Positions 34,236 through 41,888 of a stretch of DNA of 53,738 nt are shown here, in pieces. Origin of the DNA: Actinomycetota bacterium (GTDB taxonomy: Bacteria > Actinomycetota > Actinomycetes > S36-B12); the NCBI GenBank assembly GCA_030645615.1, contig JAUSNB010000028.1, forward strand, positions 1-53,738, written 5' to 3'. Made by a program: the position numbers and the translations under genes. Under the pieces are notes generated by a model. That model worked only from the letters and a program-made list of their open reading frames with translations, was not told the origin of the DNA and made no database searches. Within the stretch, counting starts at the first letter, position 1; each line of letters begins with the position of its first letter.

Positions 34236-34293
34236 CGACCTTGAGGTTCGGCACCTCCTGGACCACCGGGCAGGGTGCCGAACCTCAAGGTCG
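34236..34293 (+). terminator. Intercistronic hairpin between acpP and fabF (perfect 20-bp stem)
   Basis: Arms 34236-34255 and 34274-34293 are perfectly complementary over 20 bp (left arm begins CGACCTTGAGG), with an 18-nt loop. It starts 9 bp after the acpP TAG, and the fabF Shine-Dalgarno lies about 20 nt after it. There is no U tract, so it more likely acts as a partial terminator, an mRNA 3'-end protector or a processing site than as a full stop. Confidence 0.75.
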
Positions 34294-34322
34294 GCGGGAC
34301 GCGATCCAAGAAGGAGGACTCC

Positions 34323-35555
34323 ATGACGCGACAAGTGGTCGTGACCGGCATGGGCATGACGACGCCGGTCGGCGGCGACGTGGCCACGTCCTGGGCCAGC
34401 GTCCTGGCCGGCCGGCCCGGCATCCGCCTCATCGACGCCCCCTGGGTCGAGGACCAGCCATCGAAGATCGCCGGCATCATGGCGGTCGACCCCGCGAGCG
34501 TCCTCGACCGGGTCGAGGCGCGCAGGATGGACCGGTCCCAGCAGGCGGCCATCGTGGCTGCCCGTGAGGCCTGGTCGGACGCCGGCAGTCCGGAGGTCGA
34601 CCCCGACCGGCTCGGCGCCGTCGTGGGCACGGGAATCGGCGGCATCAACTCGCTGCTGGACTCGTACGACATCCTCAAGGAGCGCGGCCCGTCACGGATC
34701 TCCCCGCACATGGTCACGATGATCATGCCCAACGGGCCGGCCGCGATGGTCGGCCTGGAAGTGGGCGCCCGCGCTGGCGTGCACACGCCCGTGAGCGCAT
34801 GCGCCTCTGGCGCCGAGGCTATCTCGTACGCGGCCCGCATGATCCAGACCGGCCGGGCCGATGTCGTCGTCGCCGGCGGCACCGAGTCGGTCATCCATCC
34901 GATCACCATGGCCGGCTTCGCCGCCATGCGCGCACTGTCGACCCGCAACGACGACCCGGCCGCTGCGTCACGGCCATACGACCTCGGACGCGACGGCTTC
35001 GTCATGGGTGAGGGCGCGGGCATCGTGGTCCTGGAAAGCGCCGAGTTCGCCGCCGCCCGCGGCGCGACGGTCTACGGGGTCTACGGCGGCTCCGGGCTGA
35101 CGTCGGACGGGCACCACATCGCCCAGCCTGAGCCCGAAGGGCGGGGCGCCGCCAAGGCGATGGCGTTCGCCATCGAGGACGCCGGGCTCACCCCTGCTGA
35201 CATCGTGCATGTCAACGCCCACGCGACGTCGACCCCGCAGGGTGACATCGCGGAGGCCAACGCCATCAGGCGAGCGCTCGGCTCGGCCACGGACCGGGCC
35301 GTCGTCACCGGCACCAAGTCCATGACCGGCCACCTGCTGGGCGGGGCGGGAGCCATCGAGTCGATCTTCACCATCCTGGCCCTGCGCGACAGATTCGTGC
35401 CCCCGACCGCGAACCTCGTGGACCTCGACCCCGAGGTCCACGTCGACGTGGCGGCCGGACAGCCGCGTCCCCTTCCCGCAGGCGACATCGCGGCCATCAA
35501 CAACTCATTCGGCTTCGGCGGCCACGACGTCGCCGTCGTATTCCGGAGCGCCTGA
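34323..35555 (+). CDS. fabF: Beta-ketoacyl-ACP synthase II, 410 aa
   Basis: Elongates acyl-ACP by condensation with malonyl-ACP. Cys160 (VSACASGAEAIS), His300 (VNAHATSTPQGD), Lys332 and His337 (TKSMTGHLLGGAGA) give the KAS I/II Cys-His-His set. Gatekeeper NNSFGFGGHDV near the end. ATG 34323 follows AAGGAGGAC; an in-frame ATG at 34275 lies inside the hairpin arm and lacks a binding site. The stop TGA shares its last base with the accD start (TGATG), so translation is coupled. Confidence 0.96.
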   Translation: MTRQVVVTGMGMTTPVGGDVATSWASVLAGRPGIRLIDAPWVEDQPSKIAGIMAVDPASVLDRVEARRMDRSQQAAIVAAREAWSDAGSPEVDPDRLGAVVGTGIGGINSLLDSYDILKERGPSRISPHMVTMIMPNGPAAMVGLEVGARAGVHTPVSACASGAEAISYAARMIQTGRADVVVAGGTESVIHPITMAGFAAMRALSTRNDDPAAASRPYDLGRDGFVMGEGAGIVVLESAEFAAARGATVYGVYGGSGLTSDGHHIAQPEPEGRGAAKAMAFAIEDAGLTPADIVHVNAHATSTPQGDIAEANAIRRALGSATDRAVVTGTKSMTGHLLGGAGAIESIFTILALRDRFVPPTANLVDLDPEVHVDVAAGQPRPLPAGDIAAINNSFGFGGHDVAVVFRSA

Positions 35556-36961
35556 TGGCCAGCGCCGTGCCCGAGGCCCTCGAGCTTGACCCCCGCTCCC
35601 CACGCGTGCGCCTCGCGGCCTTCTTCGACGATGGCGACTTCACCACGATCACTCCCGAGGACGACCGTGGAGTGCTCGCCGCCGTGGGCCGGGCGCACGG
35701 CACCCATGTCGTCGCCTTCGCCACCGACCCCACCGTCCAGGGCGGCGCGATGGGCAACGACGGCTGCCGGGCAATCGTGACCGCGTACGACCGGGCCTTC
35801 GCCGACTCCGCCCCGGTCGTGGGCCTGTGGCACTCGGGCGGCGCACGGCTGCGCGAGGGCGTGCTCAGCCTCGACGCAGTCGGGCGGGTGTTCGCCGCCA
35901 TGACCCGGGCATCCGGCAAGGTGCCGCAGATCTCCGTCGTGCTGGGGCCGGCTGCCGGCGGTGCGGCATACGGGCCGGCCCTCACCGACATCGTCATCCT
36001 CGGCCCGGCCGGACGCATCTTCGTCACCGGCCCGGAGGTCGTGCGGTCGGTGACCGGCGAGGACGTCGACATGGAGCGCCTAGGCGGCCCCGAGCCGCAT
36101 GGGCGGCGCAGCGGAGTCGTCCATATCACCACGGACAGCGAGGCAGAGGCCCTCGAGCGAGCCCGCGCCCTCGCCACCCTCCTCGGTCACCAGGGCTCCC
36201 TGGACATCGACACGGTGCAGGACGTCGACCTCGGCGCCGCGTTGCCCGAGTCCTCGCGCCGGGCATATGACGTGCACCCGCTCGTCGAGGCGTTCGTCGA
36301 CCCCGGCACCTTCGTCGAGCTCCACGCCAAGTGGGCACCGAACATCGTCGTCGGGCTGGGACGGCTGGGTGGGCGCACCGTGGGCATGGTCGCGAACAAC
36401 CCGCTGCGGCTGGGCGGTTGCCTGGACTCCTCGAGCGCCGAGAAGGCCGCCCGCTTCGTGCGGATGTGCGATGCCTTCGCGGTGCCGTTGGTCGTGCTGG
36501 TCGACGTGCCGGGCTACCTGCCCGGCGTCGGGCAGGAGTGGGAGGGCGTGGTCCGGCGCGGTGCCAAGCTGCTGCACGCGTTCGCCGAGTGCGTCGTGCC
36601 GCGCGTCACCGTCGTGACCCGCAAGGCCTACGGCGGTGCCTACGTGGCGATGAACTCCGCGTCGCTCGGCGCCACCCGGGTCTACGCGTGGCCGTCGGCG
36701 GAGGTCGCCGTCATGGGTGCCGTTGCCGCGATCCGGATCCTGCACCGGCGCCGGCTGGCCGAGGTGCCGGAGGACGCCCGTGCCCAGGTCGAGCTGGAAC
36801 TGGCCGCCGAGCACGAGGTGATCTCCGGCGGCATTGCCCGCGCGGTCGAGATCGGGGTCGTCCACGAGGTCGTGGCACCCGACCGGACCCGCAGCAGGGT
36901 GGCCCGGATCCTTCTGGACACCCCGGGCGTGCGCGGCATCCACGGCAACATCCCGCTCTAG
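35555..36961 (+). CDS. accD: Acyl-CoA carboxylase carboxyltransferase beta subunit (AccD6-like), 468 aa
   Basis: Transfers carboxyl from carboxybiotin to acetyl- or propionyl-CoA, yielding malonyl-/methylmalonyl-CoA for fatty acid synthesis. Crotonase-fold carboxyltransferase with both halves. The N-half has LWHSGGARLREGVLSL and PQISVVLGPAAGGAAYGPAL (oxyanion glycines). The C-half has VDVPGYLPGVGQEWEGVVRRGAKLLHAFAE, VVTRKAYGGAYVAMNS and AWPSAEVAVMG. It is the last gene of the fab operon, at the position of accD6 (Rv2247) in mycobacteria. The partner biotin-carrying alpha subunit is not in the window. It ends inside a symmetric terminator. Confidence 0.94.
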   Translation: MASAVPEALELDPRSPRVRLAAFFDDGDFTTITPEDDRGVLAAVGRAHGTHVVAFATDPTVQGGAMGNDGCRAIVTAYDRAFADSAPVVGLWHSGGARLREGVLSLDAVGRVFAAMTRASGKVPQISVVLGPAAGGAAYGPALTDIVILGPAGRIFVTGPEVVRSVTGEDVDMERLGGPEPHGRRSGVVHITTDSEAEALERARALATLLGHQGSLDIDTVQDVDLGAALPESSRRAYDVHPLVEAFVDPGTFVELHAKWAPNIVVGLGRLGGRTVGMVANNPLRLGGCLDSSSAEKAARFVRMCDAFAVPLVVLVDVPGYLPGVGQEWEGVVRRGAKLLHAFAECVVPRVTVVTRKAYGGAYVAMNSASLGATRVYAWPSAEVAVMGAVAAIRILHRRRLAEVPEDARAQVELELAAEHEVISGGIARAVEIGVVHEVVAPDRTRSRVARILLDTPGVRGIHGNIPL

Positions 36962-36980
36962 CCGGGCCGCTCCCGGCTAG
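36958..36980. terminator. Bidirectional terminator between accD and the DUF3145 gene
   Basis: CTAGCCGGG-CCGCT-CCCGGCTAG, perfect 9-bp arms. The left arm contains the accD TAG and the right arm contains, on the other strand, the TAG of the convergent DUF3145 gene. Confidence 0.75.
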
Positions 36981-37525
36981 ATGACCTGGTGCAGCACCCG
37001 CACCGTCGAGCCCTCGTGGGCGCACCGGTACGGCTCGAGCTCCTCGTCCCAGGGCTGGCCGATGAGCCGGGCGATCTCGTCGGACAGGGACTCCCCCGTC
37101 GTCAGGGATTGCACAACGGCGGTCTTGAGCCTGTCCTCCGGCACCATGACGTCGCCGTGCACGCCGATGGTCGCGCGGAACAGGCCCAGGCCGGGAGTCG
37201 CTGAGAATCGCTCCCCTTCGCGCCCCTGGCTCGGGTCCTCGGTCACCTCGTAGCGGACCTGACGGAATGCGTGCAACGCGCTGGCGAGCTTGGCGCCGGT
37301 GCCGGCGGGCCCGCCCCAGATGAGCTCGGCCCGCACATGCGTCGGCGCAATCGGCTGCTCCGCCCAATCGATCCGCACCTCGGTGCCGAACACGCGGGCA
37401 AGGGCCCACTCGAGGTGGGCGCTGACGGCCCGCGGGCAGGAATGCACGAACAGGACGCCGCGCGAGCCCCCGGATTCGGGGGACGTCGCGCCGGACGCGC
37501 CCTTGACGTTCACGACGATCGTCAT
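36977..37525 (-). CDS. DUF3145 family protein, 182 aa
   Basis: Conserved actinobacterial protein, regularly found beside the fab/accD operon; function unknown. Recognisable stretches are RGVLFVHSCPRAVSAHLEWAL, WAEQPIAPTHVRAELIW and a C-terminal DEIARLIGQPWDEELEPYRCAHEGSTVRVLHQVI. It looks like a small soluble alpha/beta protein without membrane or signal segments. AAGGAGG lies about 5 nt before ATG 37525. Convergent with accD. Its conserved position suggests a link to lipid metabolism, but nothing in the sequence proves it. Confidence 0.9.
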   Translation of the reverse strand: MTIVVNVKGASGATSPESGGSRGVLFVHSCPRAVSAHLEWALARVFGTEVRIDWAEQPIAPTHVRAELIWGGPAGTGAKLASALHAFRQVRYEVTEDPSQGREGERFSATPGLGLFRATIGVHGDVMVPEDRLKTAVVQSLTTGESLSDEIARLIGQPWDEELEPYRCAHEGSTVRVLHQVI

Positions 37526-37661
37526 CCCGGCCTCCTTCGAGTGTCGCCTTCCCCAGCGTCCTCGAAGCAGTCAGGCCCGGACGGTGCCCGTGCGCGAACT
37601 GTGACGAGGATAACCCCCGGGCGGCGGCGGGCGGGCACGACTCCCCGGTCGTTTCGGTACT

Positions 37662-37676
37662 GTTCGTCCACCGAAC
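37662..37676. promoter_or_regulatory. Inverted repeat in the bioY promoter region
   Basis: GTTCG-TCCAC-CGAAC, perfect 5-bp arms, ending 18 bp before bioY. The position suits a repressor responding to biotin; it does not match the TGAAC-N3-GTTAC consensus described for BioQ. Confidence 0.35.
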
Positions 37677-37694
37677 GAGGTCCCCGGAGGAAAC

Positions 37695-38291
37695 ATGGCC
37701 ATTGCCGCACCCCAGCCCCGCGTGCTCGCCGACGTATTCGGGCGCACCGCCGTCCGCAACGCGGTCCTCGTCGCCGGGGGTGCTGCCTTCGTCGGCCTGT
37801 CCGCCCAGATCGCCTTCTTCCTGCCGTGGAACCCCGCTGTCCCGCTGACCCTGCAGACCTTCGCGGTCGTGCTGTCAGCCGCAGCCCTCGGCTCGGTGCG
37901 CGGCATGGCCGCCATGGCCCTGTACGCGGTGCTCGGCCTGGTCGGGGTGCCGTGGTTCGCGCAGGCCTCCCACGGCTACACCGCACCGTCGTTCGGCTAC
38001 ATCCTCGGCTTCATCGCCGCGGCGTTCATCGTCGGCAAGGTCGCCGAGAGCGGAGCGACCCGGACCTTCTGGCGCTCGGTCGGGCTCATGATCCTGGGCA
38101 ACGTCATCATCTACGCCGTCGGCGCGACCTGGCTGAAGTACAACCTCGGCATCCCGTGGTTCGGCGAGGCATCGGCCTGGGCCTACGGCGTGCGCGACTT
38201 CCTCGTCGGCGACGCGATCAAGATCGCAGCAGCCGCCGGCCTGCTCCCGCTGACCTGGCGCCTGCTCCGCAAGGCCAAGCTCACCGACTAA
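37695..38291 (+). CDS. bioY: Biotin ECF transporter substrate-binding protein BioY, 198 aa
   Basis: S component for biotin uptake: six hydrophobic segments with the BioY pattern (VPLTLQTFAVVLSAAALGSVRGMAAMALYAVLGLVGVPWFA, then SFGYILGFIAAAFIVGKVAE and VGDAIKIAAAAGLLPLTWRL). The GGAGGAAAC immediately before ATG 37695 is a strong ribosome binding site. No ATPase (BioM/EcfA) or EcfT gene follows, so it either works alone or shares an energy-coupling module encoded elsewhere. Being next to accD fits the need for biotin on the carboxylase alpha subunit. Confidence 0.93.
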   Translation: MAIAAPQPRVLADVFGRTAVRNAVLVAGGAAFVGLSAQIAFFLPWNPAVPLTLQTFAVVLSAAALGSVRGMAAMALYAVLGLVGVPWFAQASHGYTAPSFGYILGFIAAAFIVGKVAESGATRTFWRSVGLMILGNVIIYAVGATWLKYNLGIPWFGEASAWAYGVRDFLVGDAIKIAAAAGLLPLTWRLLRKAKLTD

Positions 38292-38292
38292 A

Positions 38293-38365
38293 CCCTTCGC
38301 GAGTGGGCGCTTGTCGTCGTTGTCGCGGCCGCTGAGGCCGCGACGACTGCCCGCTCGCGGAAGGG
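38293..38365. terminator. Long composite hairpin between bioY and the PLP decarboxylase gene
   Basis: Inner perfect 9-bp stem GTCGCGGCC (38322-38330) / GGCCGCGAC (38336-38344) with loop GCTGA. Outer arms CCCTTCGCGAGTGGGC and GCCCGCTCGCGGAAGGG pair with one G-T wobble and one bulge. It lies between convergent genes and can terminate both. Confidence 0.75.
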
Positions 38366-38374
38366 GGAAGCGAG

Positions 38375-39799
38375 CTAGTCGAGCGCGGCGATGACCTCGT
38401 CGACCATGTCGGTCGTTGTCGCGGGGTGAAGGAACACCAGGCGCCCGACGACTTCCCCGCGCCAGCTGCTCGAGGTCACGAAGGCCCGTTGCGCACGCAG
38501 CAGTCGGGCCGACCAGGCCTCGTACTCGGCCGGTCCCCAGCCGTTGCGCCGGAACAGGATCACCGACAGGTCCGGCTCGCGCAGCAGCTCGCAGTCAGGC
38601 CGGCCGGCCAGCCTTGCCGCGGCATACCGGGCCATCTCCAATGAGTGCTGCACCGCCTCGCGGTAAGCGCCAAGCCCGTGCACGGCCATCGAGAACCACA
38701 GCGGCAGGCCACGCGCCCGCCGGGTCAGGTGGTAGGCGAGGTCACTGGGGTTGATGTCATCGTCGTGCTCGTGGATGACGTCGAGGTAGGACGCGTCCTG
38801 CGTGTGCACGGCCTTCGCCAGCCGGGGCTCCCGGTACAGCAGCGCAGCGCAGTCGAAGGGAGCGAACCACCACTTGTGCGGATCCATCACGACGGAGTCC
38901 GCCTGCTCGATGCCGTCATAGCGGTGCCTCAGCTCGGGTGCGAGCAGGCCCGCTCCCCCGTACGCCCCGTCGACGTGCAGCCACCAGCCTCGCTCGCGCG
39001 CAGTGGCCGCCGCGGCACCGATGTCGTCGATGATGCCCGCGTTCGTCGTGCCTGCCGTGGCGACGATCGCGCAGACCTCGTCCAGGTTCCCGAGGCCCGA
39101 AAGAGCGGTTCGCAGGGCCTCCCCAGTCAGCCGGCCGTCGGGCGTGTCCACGACCAGGGCTGCCATGCCCGTGATGTTGAGGGCGTTGGCGATCGACGAG
39201 TGGGCCTGGTCGCTCACCACGACCCGCATCGGCACGTCGGGCAGGCCGGCCTCCGCGCGACGGCGGCGGGCGGTGTCGCGCGCGACGACGAGCGCCGAGA
39301 GGTTCCCGGCCGAGCCACCTGAGACGAAGACGCCGCCGGCGGATGAGGGCAGGCCCGCGAGGTCGGCCAGGGCGCGAAGGGCCTGGTTCTCGGCCATCAC
39401 CGCCCCGGCCGCCTCGAACCACGAGATGCCCTGGAGTGACGCCGCCGAGACGACCATGTCGAACAGCAGCGACGCCTTCGTCGGCGCCGACGGAATGAAC
39501 GTGAACATGCGTGGACTGTCGGCCGACAGGACGGTGAGTGCGAGGTGCTGGGCGTAGACATCCATGACCTTGCGGAAGTCGTGGCCCTCCTCCGCGATGA
39601 GCCCGTCGAGAACGCTGGCCAATTGCCCTCGATCGGCCAGCCCATCGAGCGGGACCTCCTCCGCGAGCAGCCGATCGGCGACGTAGCTGAGCATCACCTG
39701 GGTCATGTCGGGGTCGGGGCGGTGCATGCGATCGGCATCGATGGGAAGGGCCGGCAGGAATGGGACCGACGCGACTGCGTCGGAGGGGTCGGGAGTCAT
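38375..39799 (-). CDS. Group II PLP-dependent amino acid decarboxylase, 474 aa
   Basis: Fold type I PLP enzyme of the glutamate/aromatic amino acid/diaminobutyrate decarboxylase family. Motifs: GGVFVSGGSAGNLSALVVARD, SDQAHSSI with ring-stacking His200, TAGTTNAGIIDDI, HVDGAYGGAGLL (Asp277 bonding the PLP nitrogen) and the Schiff-base Lys309 in VMDPHKWWFAPFDCAALL. Full length. Substrate cannot be decided; HVDGAYGG is common to aromatic and glutamate members. ATG 39799 with GAAGGA upstream. Divergent from a TetR gene, across a 141-bp region with two palindromes, so this TetR may control it. Confidence 0.9.
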   Translation of the reverse strand: MTPDPSDAVASVPFLPALPIDADRMHRPDPDMTQVMLSYVADRLLAEEVPLDGLADRGQLASVLDGLIAEEGHDFRKVMDVYAQHLALTVLSADSPRMFTFIPSAPTKASLLFDMVVSAASLQGISWFEAAGAVMAENQALRALADLAGLPSSAGGVFVSGGSAGNLSALVVARDTARRRRAEAGLPDVPMRVVVSDQAHSSIANALNITGMAALVVDTPDGRLTGEALRTALSGLGNLDEVCAIVATAGTTNAGIIDDIGAAAATARERGWWLHVDGAYGGAGLLAPELRHRYDGIEQADSVVMDPHKWWFAPFDCAALLYREPRLAKAVHTQDASYLDVIHEHDDDINPSDLAYHLTRRARGLPLWFSMAVHGLGAYREAVQHSLEMARYAAARLAGRPDCELLREPDLSVILFRRNGWGPAEYEAWSARLLRAQRAFVTSSSWRGEVVGRLVFLHPATTTDMVDEVIAALD

Positions 39800-39915
39800 G
39801 GCGACGGTCCTTCGATGGCCCGAGGACTCGGGTGCGGCGCGCCGTCAGCCAGCCTGGCAGCAGGCACCGCGCGTGATGCTAGCGACCCCGAGGCGGCGGG
39901 CCAAGCCGCGGCGTG

Positions 39916-39938
39916 ACTGCCGGCAGTGCACAATGTGC
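39916..39938. promoter_or_regulatory. Two adjacent palindromes at the tetR promoter
   Basis: ACTGCCGGCAGT (39916-39927, perfect) is immediately followed by GCACA-A-TGTGC (39928-39938, perfect). The second contains a CACAAT -10 box (39929-39934) 6 nt before ATG 39941. A TetR dimer bound here would block its own promoter and possibly the divergent decarboxylase promoter. Confidence 0.5.
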
Positions 39939-39940
39939 CC

Positions 39941-40525
39941 ATGCCCAAGATCGCTGCCGCCACCGTTGCGGAGAACCGCGAGCAGCGACGCGACGCCCTG
40001 CTCACGGCAGCGGCGGCCCTGATGCAGGAGCGGGGGACCTTCACGGTCGCCGAGGTGGCCCGCGAGGTGGGCCTGTCCCGGTCCGCCGTCTACGAGTACT
40101 ACAGCAGCGCGGCCGAGCTCATCGCCGACGTCCTGGTCGACGAGATGGCCCTGTGGTGCGACGCGCTGGCGACGACGGCCGAAGGCTCGCCGCAGGAACG
40201 GGTGCAGGCGTGGATCGGCGGCGTCCTCGAGTACGTCGCCGACGGGCGACACGCCCTCCTGAGAGCAGCCGGCACGGTCGAGCTGCCCCCCTCACGCCGA
40301 GCGGAGGTTCAGGCCCTTCACCAGGCCCTGATCGCCCCCTTGGTCGAGGCGTTGGTCCAGGCCGGCTCGGCTGACTGCGTGCAGCAGGCGCGTTACGTCT
40401 GGGGCGTCGTGGACGTGGCGATCTCCCGCATCGAGTCCGGCGACGCCGACCCCGTCACCGAGACCGAGGCCGTCCTGGCCTTCATCGAGGGCGCGCTGGC
40501 GCACGTCCTCCCCGCCTGGCCGTAG
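39941..40525 (+). CDS. TetR-family transcriptional regulator, 194 aa
   Basis: N-terminal TetR helix-turn-helix: RRDALLTAAAALMQERGTFTVAEVAREVGLSRSAVYEYYSSAAELIADVL. The C-terminal helical domain has no recognised ligand signature. ATG 39941 is preferred over GTG 39926 because of the leaderless -10 box and because GTG 39926 lies inside the palindrome. Divergent from the PLP decarboxylase gene and 13 bp upstream of peptidase E, with which it may be cotranscribed. Ligand unknown. Confidence 0.9.
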   Translation: MPKIAAATVAENREQRRDALLTAAAALMQERGTFTVAEVAREVGLSRSAVYEYYSSAAELIADVLVDEMALWCDALATTAEGSPQERVQAWIGGVLEYVADGRHALLRAAGTVELPPSRRAEVQALHQALIAPLVEALVQAGSADCVQQARYVWGVVDVAISRIESGDADPVTETEAVLAFIEGALAHVLPAWP

Positions 40526-40538
40526 ACCGAGCGACAAC

Positions 40539-41261
40539 ATGGCCACGCCGCGCATCCTCGCCAGCAGCGGCGGCTTCGTCAGCACGGATCTGTGGGGCGT
40601 CATGCGCCCGGGCCGCATCATGCTCGAGGCGTTGAGATTGAGCGGTGCGCGGCGCCCGCGCGTATGCCTGGTCATGACGGCCAGCGGCGACAGCACGCAG
40701 TACCTGGCCGCCGTGTACTCGGCCCTCGCCGATGTCGGCTGTGACGTCGATCACCTTGCCCTGTTCAGCCAGCCCAATCGATCGCCGGCCGACGCGCTCG
40801 GACGGGCTGACGTCGTGTGGGTGGGCGGCGGCAGCGTCGCCAACCTGCTGGCGCTATGGCGCCTGCACGGCGTCGACGACGCGATGGCGGAGGCGTGGCA
40901 GCGCGGCGCCGTCCTCGCCGGTGTGAGCGCAGGCTCCATCTGCTGGCATGTCGGCGGGCCGACCGACTCATTCGGCGTCGAGCTGCGTCCCGTGACAAAC
41001 GGCCTCGGCCTGCTCCCGTACGGCAATGGCGTGCACTACGACTCCGAGGAGCAGCGCCGCCCGCTGCTCCATGCGCTGGTGCGGGATGGGGTCCTGCCGA
41101 CGTCGTATGCCACCGACGACGGCGTAGGCCTTCTGTACGAGGGCATCGACCCGGTCGCCGTCGTCACCGACAAGGACGGGGACGCGGCGGCCTACCGAAT
41201 CGAGCGATCGGGCGGCGAGGTCGTCGAGACCCGGCTGCCGGCAGGACCCATCACGGCGTAG
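40539..41261 (+). CDS. Peptidase E-like (family S51) serine peptidase, 240 aa
   Basis: S51 family, relatives of aspartyl dipeptidase PepE and cyanophycinase. Nucleophile Ser130 in VLAGVSAGSICW, with WVGGGSVANLLALW before it and a downstream NGLGLLPYGNGVHYDSE region where PepE proteins place the catalytic His. Full-length cytosolic protein. It follows the TetR gene by 13 bp and ends 2 bp before the end of the convergent hypothetical gene. The role is probably dipeptide hydrolysis; the exact substrate is not readable. Confidence 0.88.
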   Translation: MATPRILASSGGFVSTDLWGVMRPGRIMLEALRLSGARRPRVCLVMTASGDSTQYLAAVYSALADVGCDVDHLALFSQPNRSPADALGRADVVWVGGGSVANLLALWRLHGVDDAMAEAWQRGAVLAGVSAGSICWHVGGPTDSFGVELRPVTNGLGLLPYGNGVHYDSEEQRRPLLHALVRDGVLPTSYATDDGVGLLYEGIDPVAVVTDKDGDAAAYRIERSGGEVVETRLPAGPITA

Positions 41262-41263
41262 GG

Positions 41264-41764
41264 TCAGCCCGCGACGCGCGAGGCGTGTGCCTCGGCCTCC
41301 TGGACCAGTCGCTGCAGGTTGCTGGCTGCAGCCGTGAGCTCGCCGTCCCAATGCTGGGCGCGCACGCACCACATGACCGTGTCCTGGGCCTCGAGCAGCT
41401 CGTCCCGCATCTTCTGCGGCGCGCTGCCACCCAGGCGGGTGAGCACGCGTTCCGTGGCGGACACCCAGGCCTCCGCGAGCTGCAGGTGCTGAACGTCCTT
41501 CGCGATCTCGCGGACCTGCGTGCTCGCCTTGGGCATGTCCGGCGAGATGTCCTTGAGCTGCTGCTGCACGCGGTTAACGGCAGTGACCATGTCGGCGACC
41601 ATGGGCGGGTGCGCGGTTGAGTGCCGAAGGTCGTGAAGAAGGTCCTCGCAGGCCGACTTGACGTCGGCCTTGGCGGCAAAGAACCGCTCGTCCGCACGAT
41701 GCGGAACCTCCTTGGCGGAGATCCGGGAGAGTCGGTTGGGACCTGGTGTGCTGCTCTTCATCAT
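41264..41764 (-). CDS. Hypothetical helical protein, 166 aa
   Basis: No family recognised. MMKSSTPGPNRLSRISAKEV, then an all-helical, heptad-rich body (ADVKSACEDLLHDLRHST, VADMVTAVNRVQQQLKDISPDM, VQHLQLAEAWVSATERVLTRL, LTAAASNLQRLVQEAEAHASRV). It has no signal peptide or membrane segment. GAGGAG precedes tandem ATG codons at 41764 and 41761; the second has the better spacing. A longer start at 41815 lacks a binding site. Convergent with peptidase E. Confidence 0.65.
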   Translation of the reverse strand: MMKSSTPGPNRLSRISAKEVPHRADERFFAAKADVKSACEDLLHDLRHSTAHPPMVADMVTAVNRVQQQLKDISPDMPKASTQVREIAKDVQHLQLAEAWVSATERVLTRLGGSAPQKMRDELLEAQDTVMWCVRAQHWDGELTAAASNLQRLVQEAEAHASRVAG

Positions 41765-41888
41765 GCACTCCTCAGTCGACTGGCCTGGGCCAGAACGAGC
41801 GTGGATCGCCCTCACTCATTCTTACCCCATCCCCCGCCGATCGCCCGGTGAATGATCAAGCCAAGCCCGGGTAGTCCTGGTGCGATCG

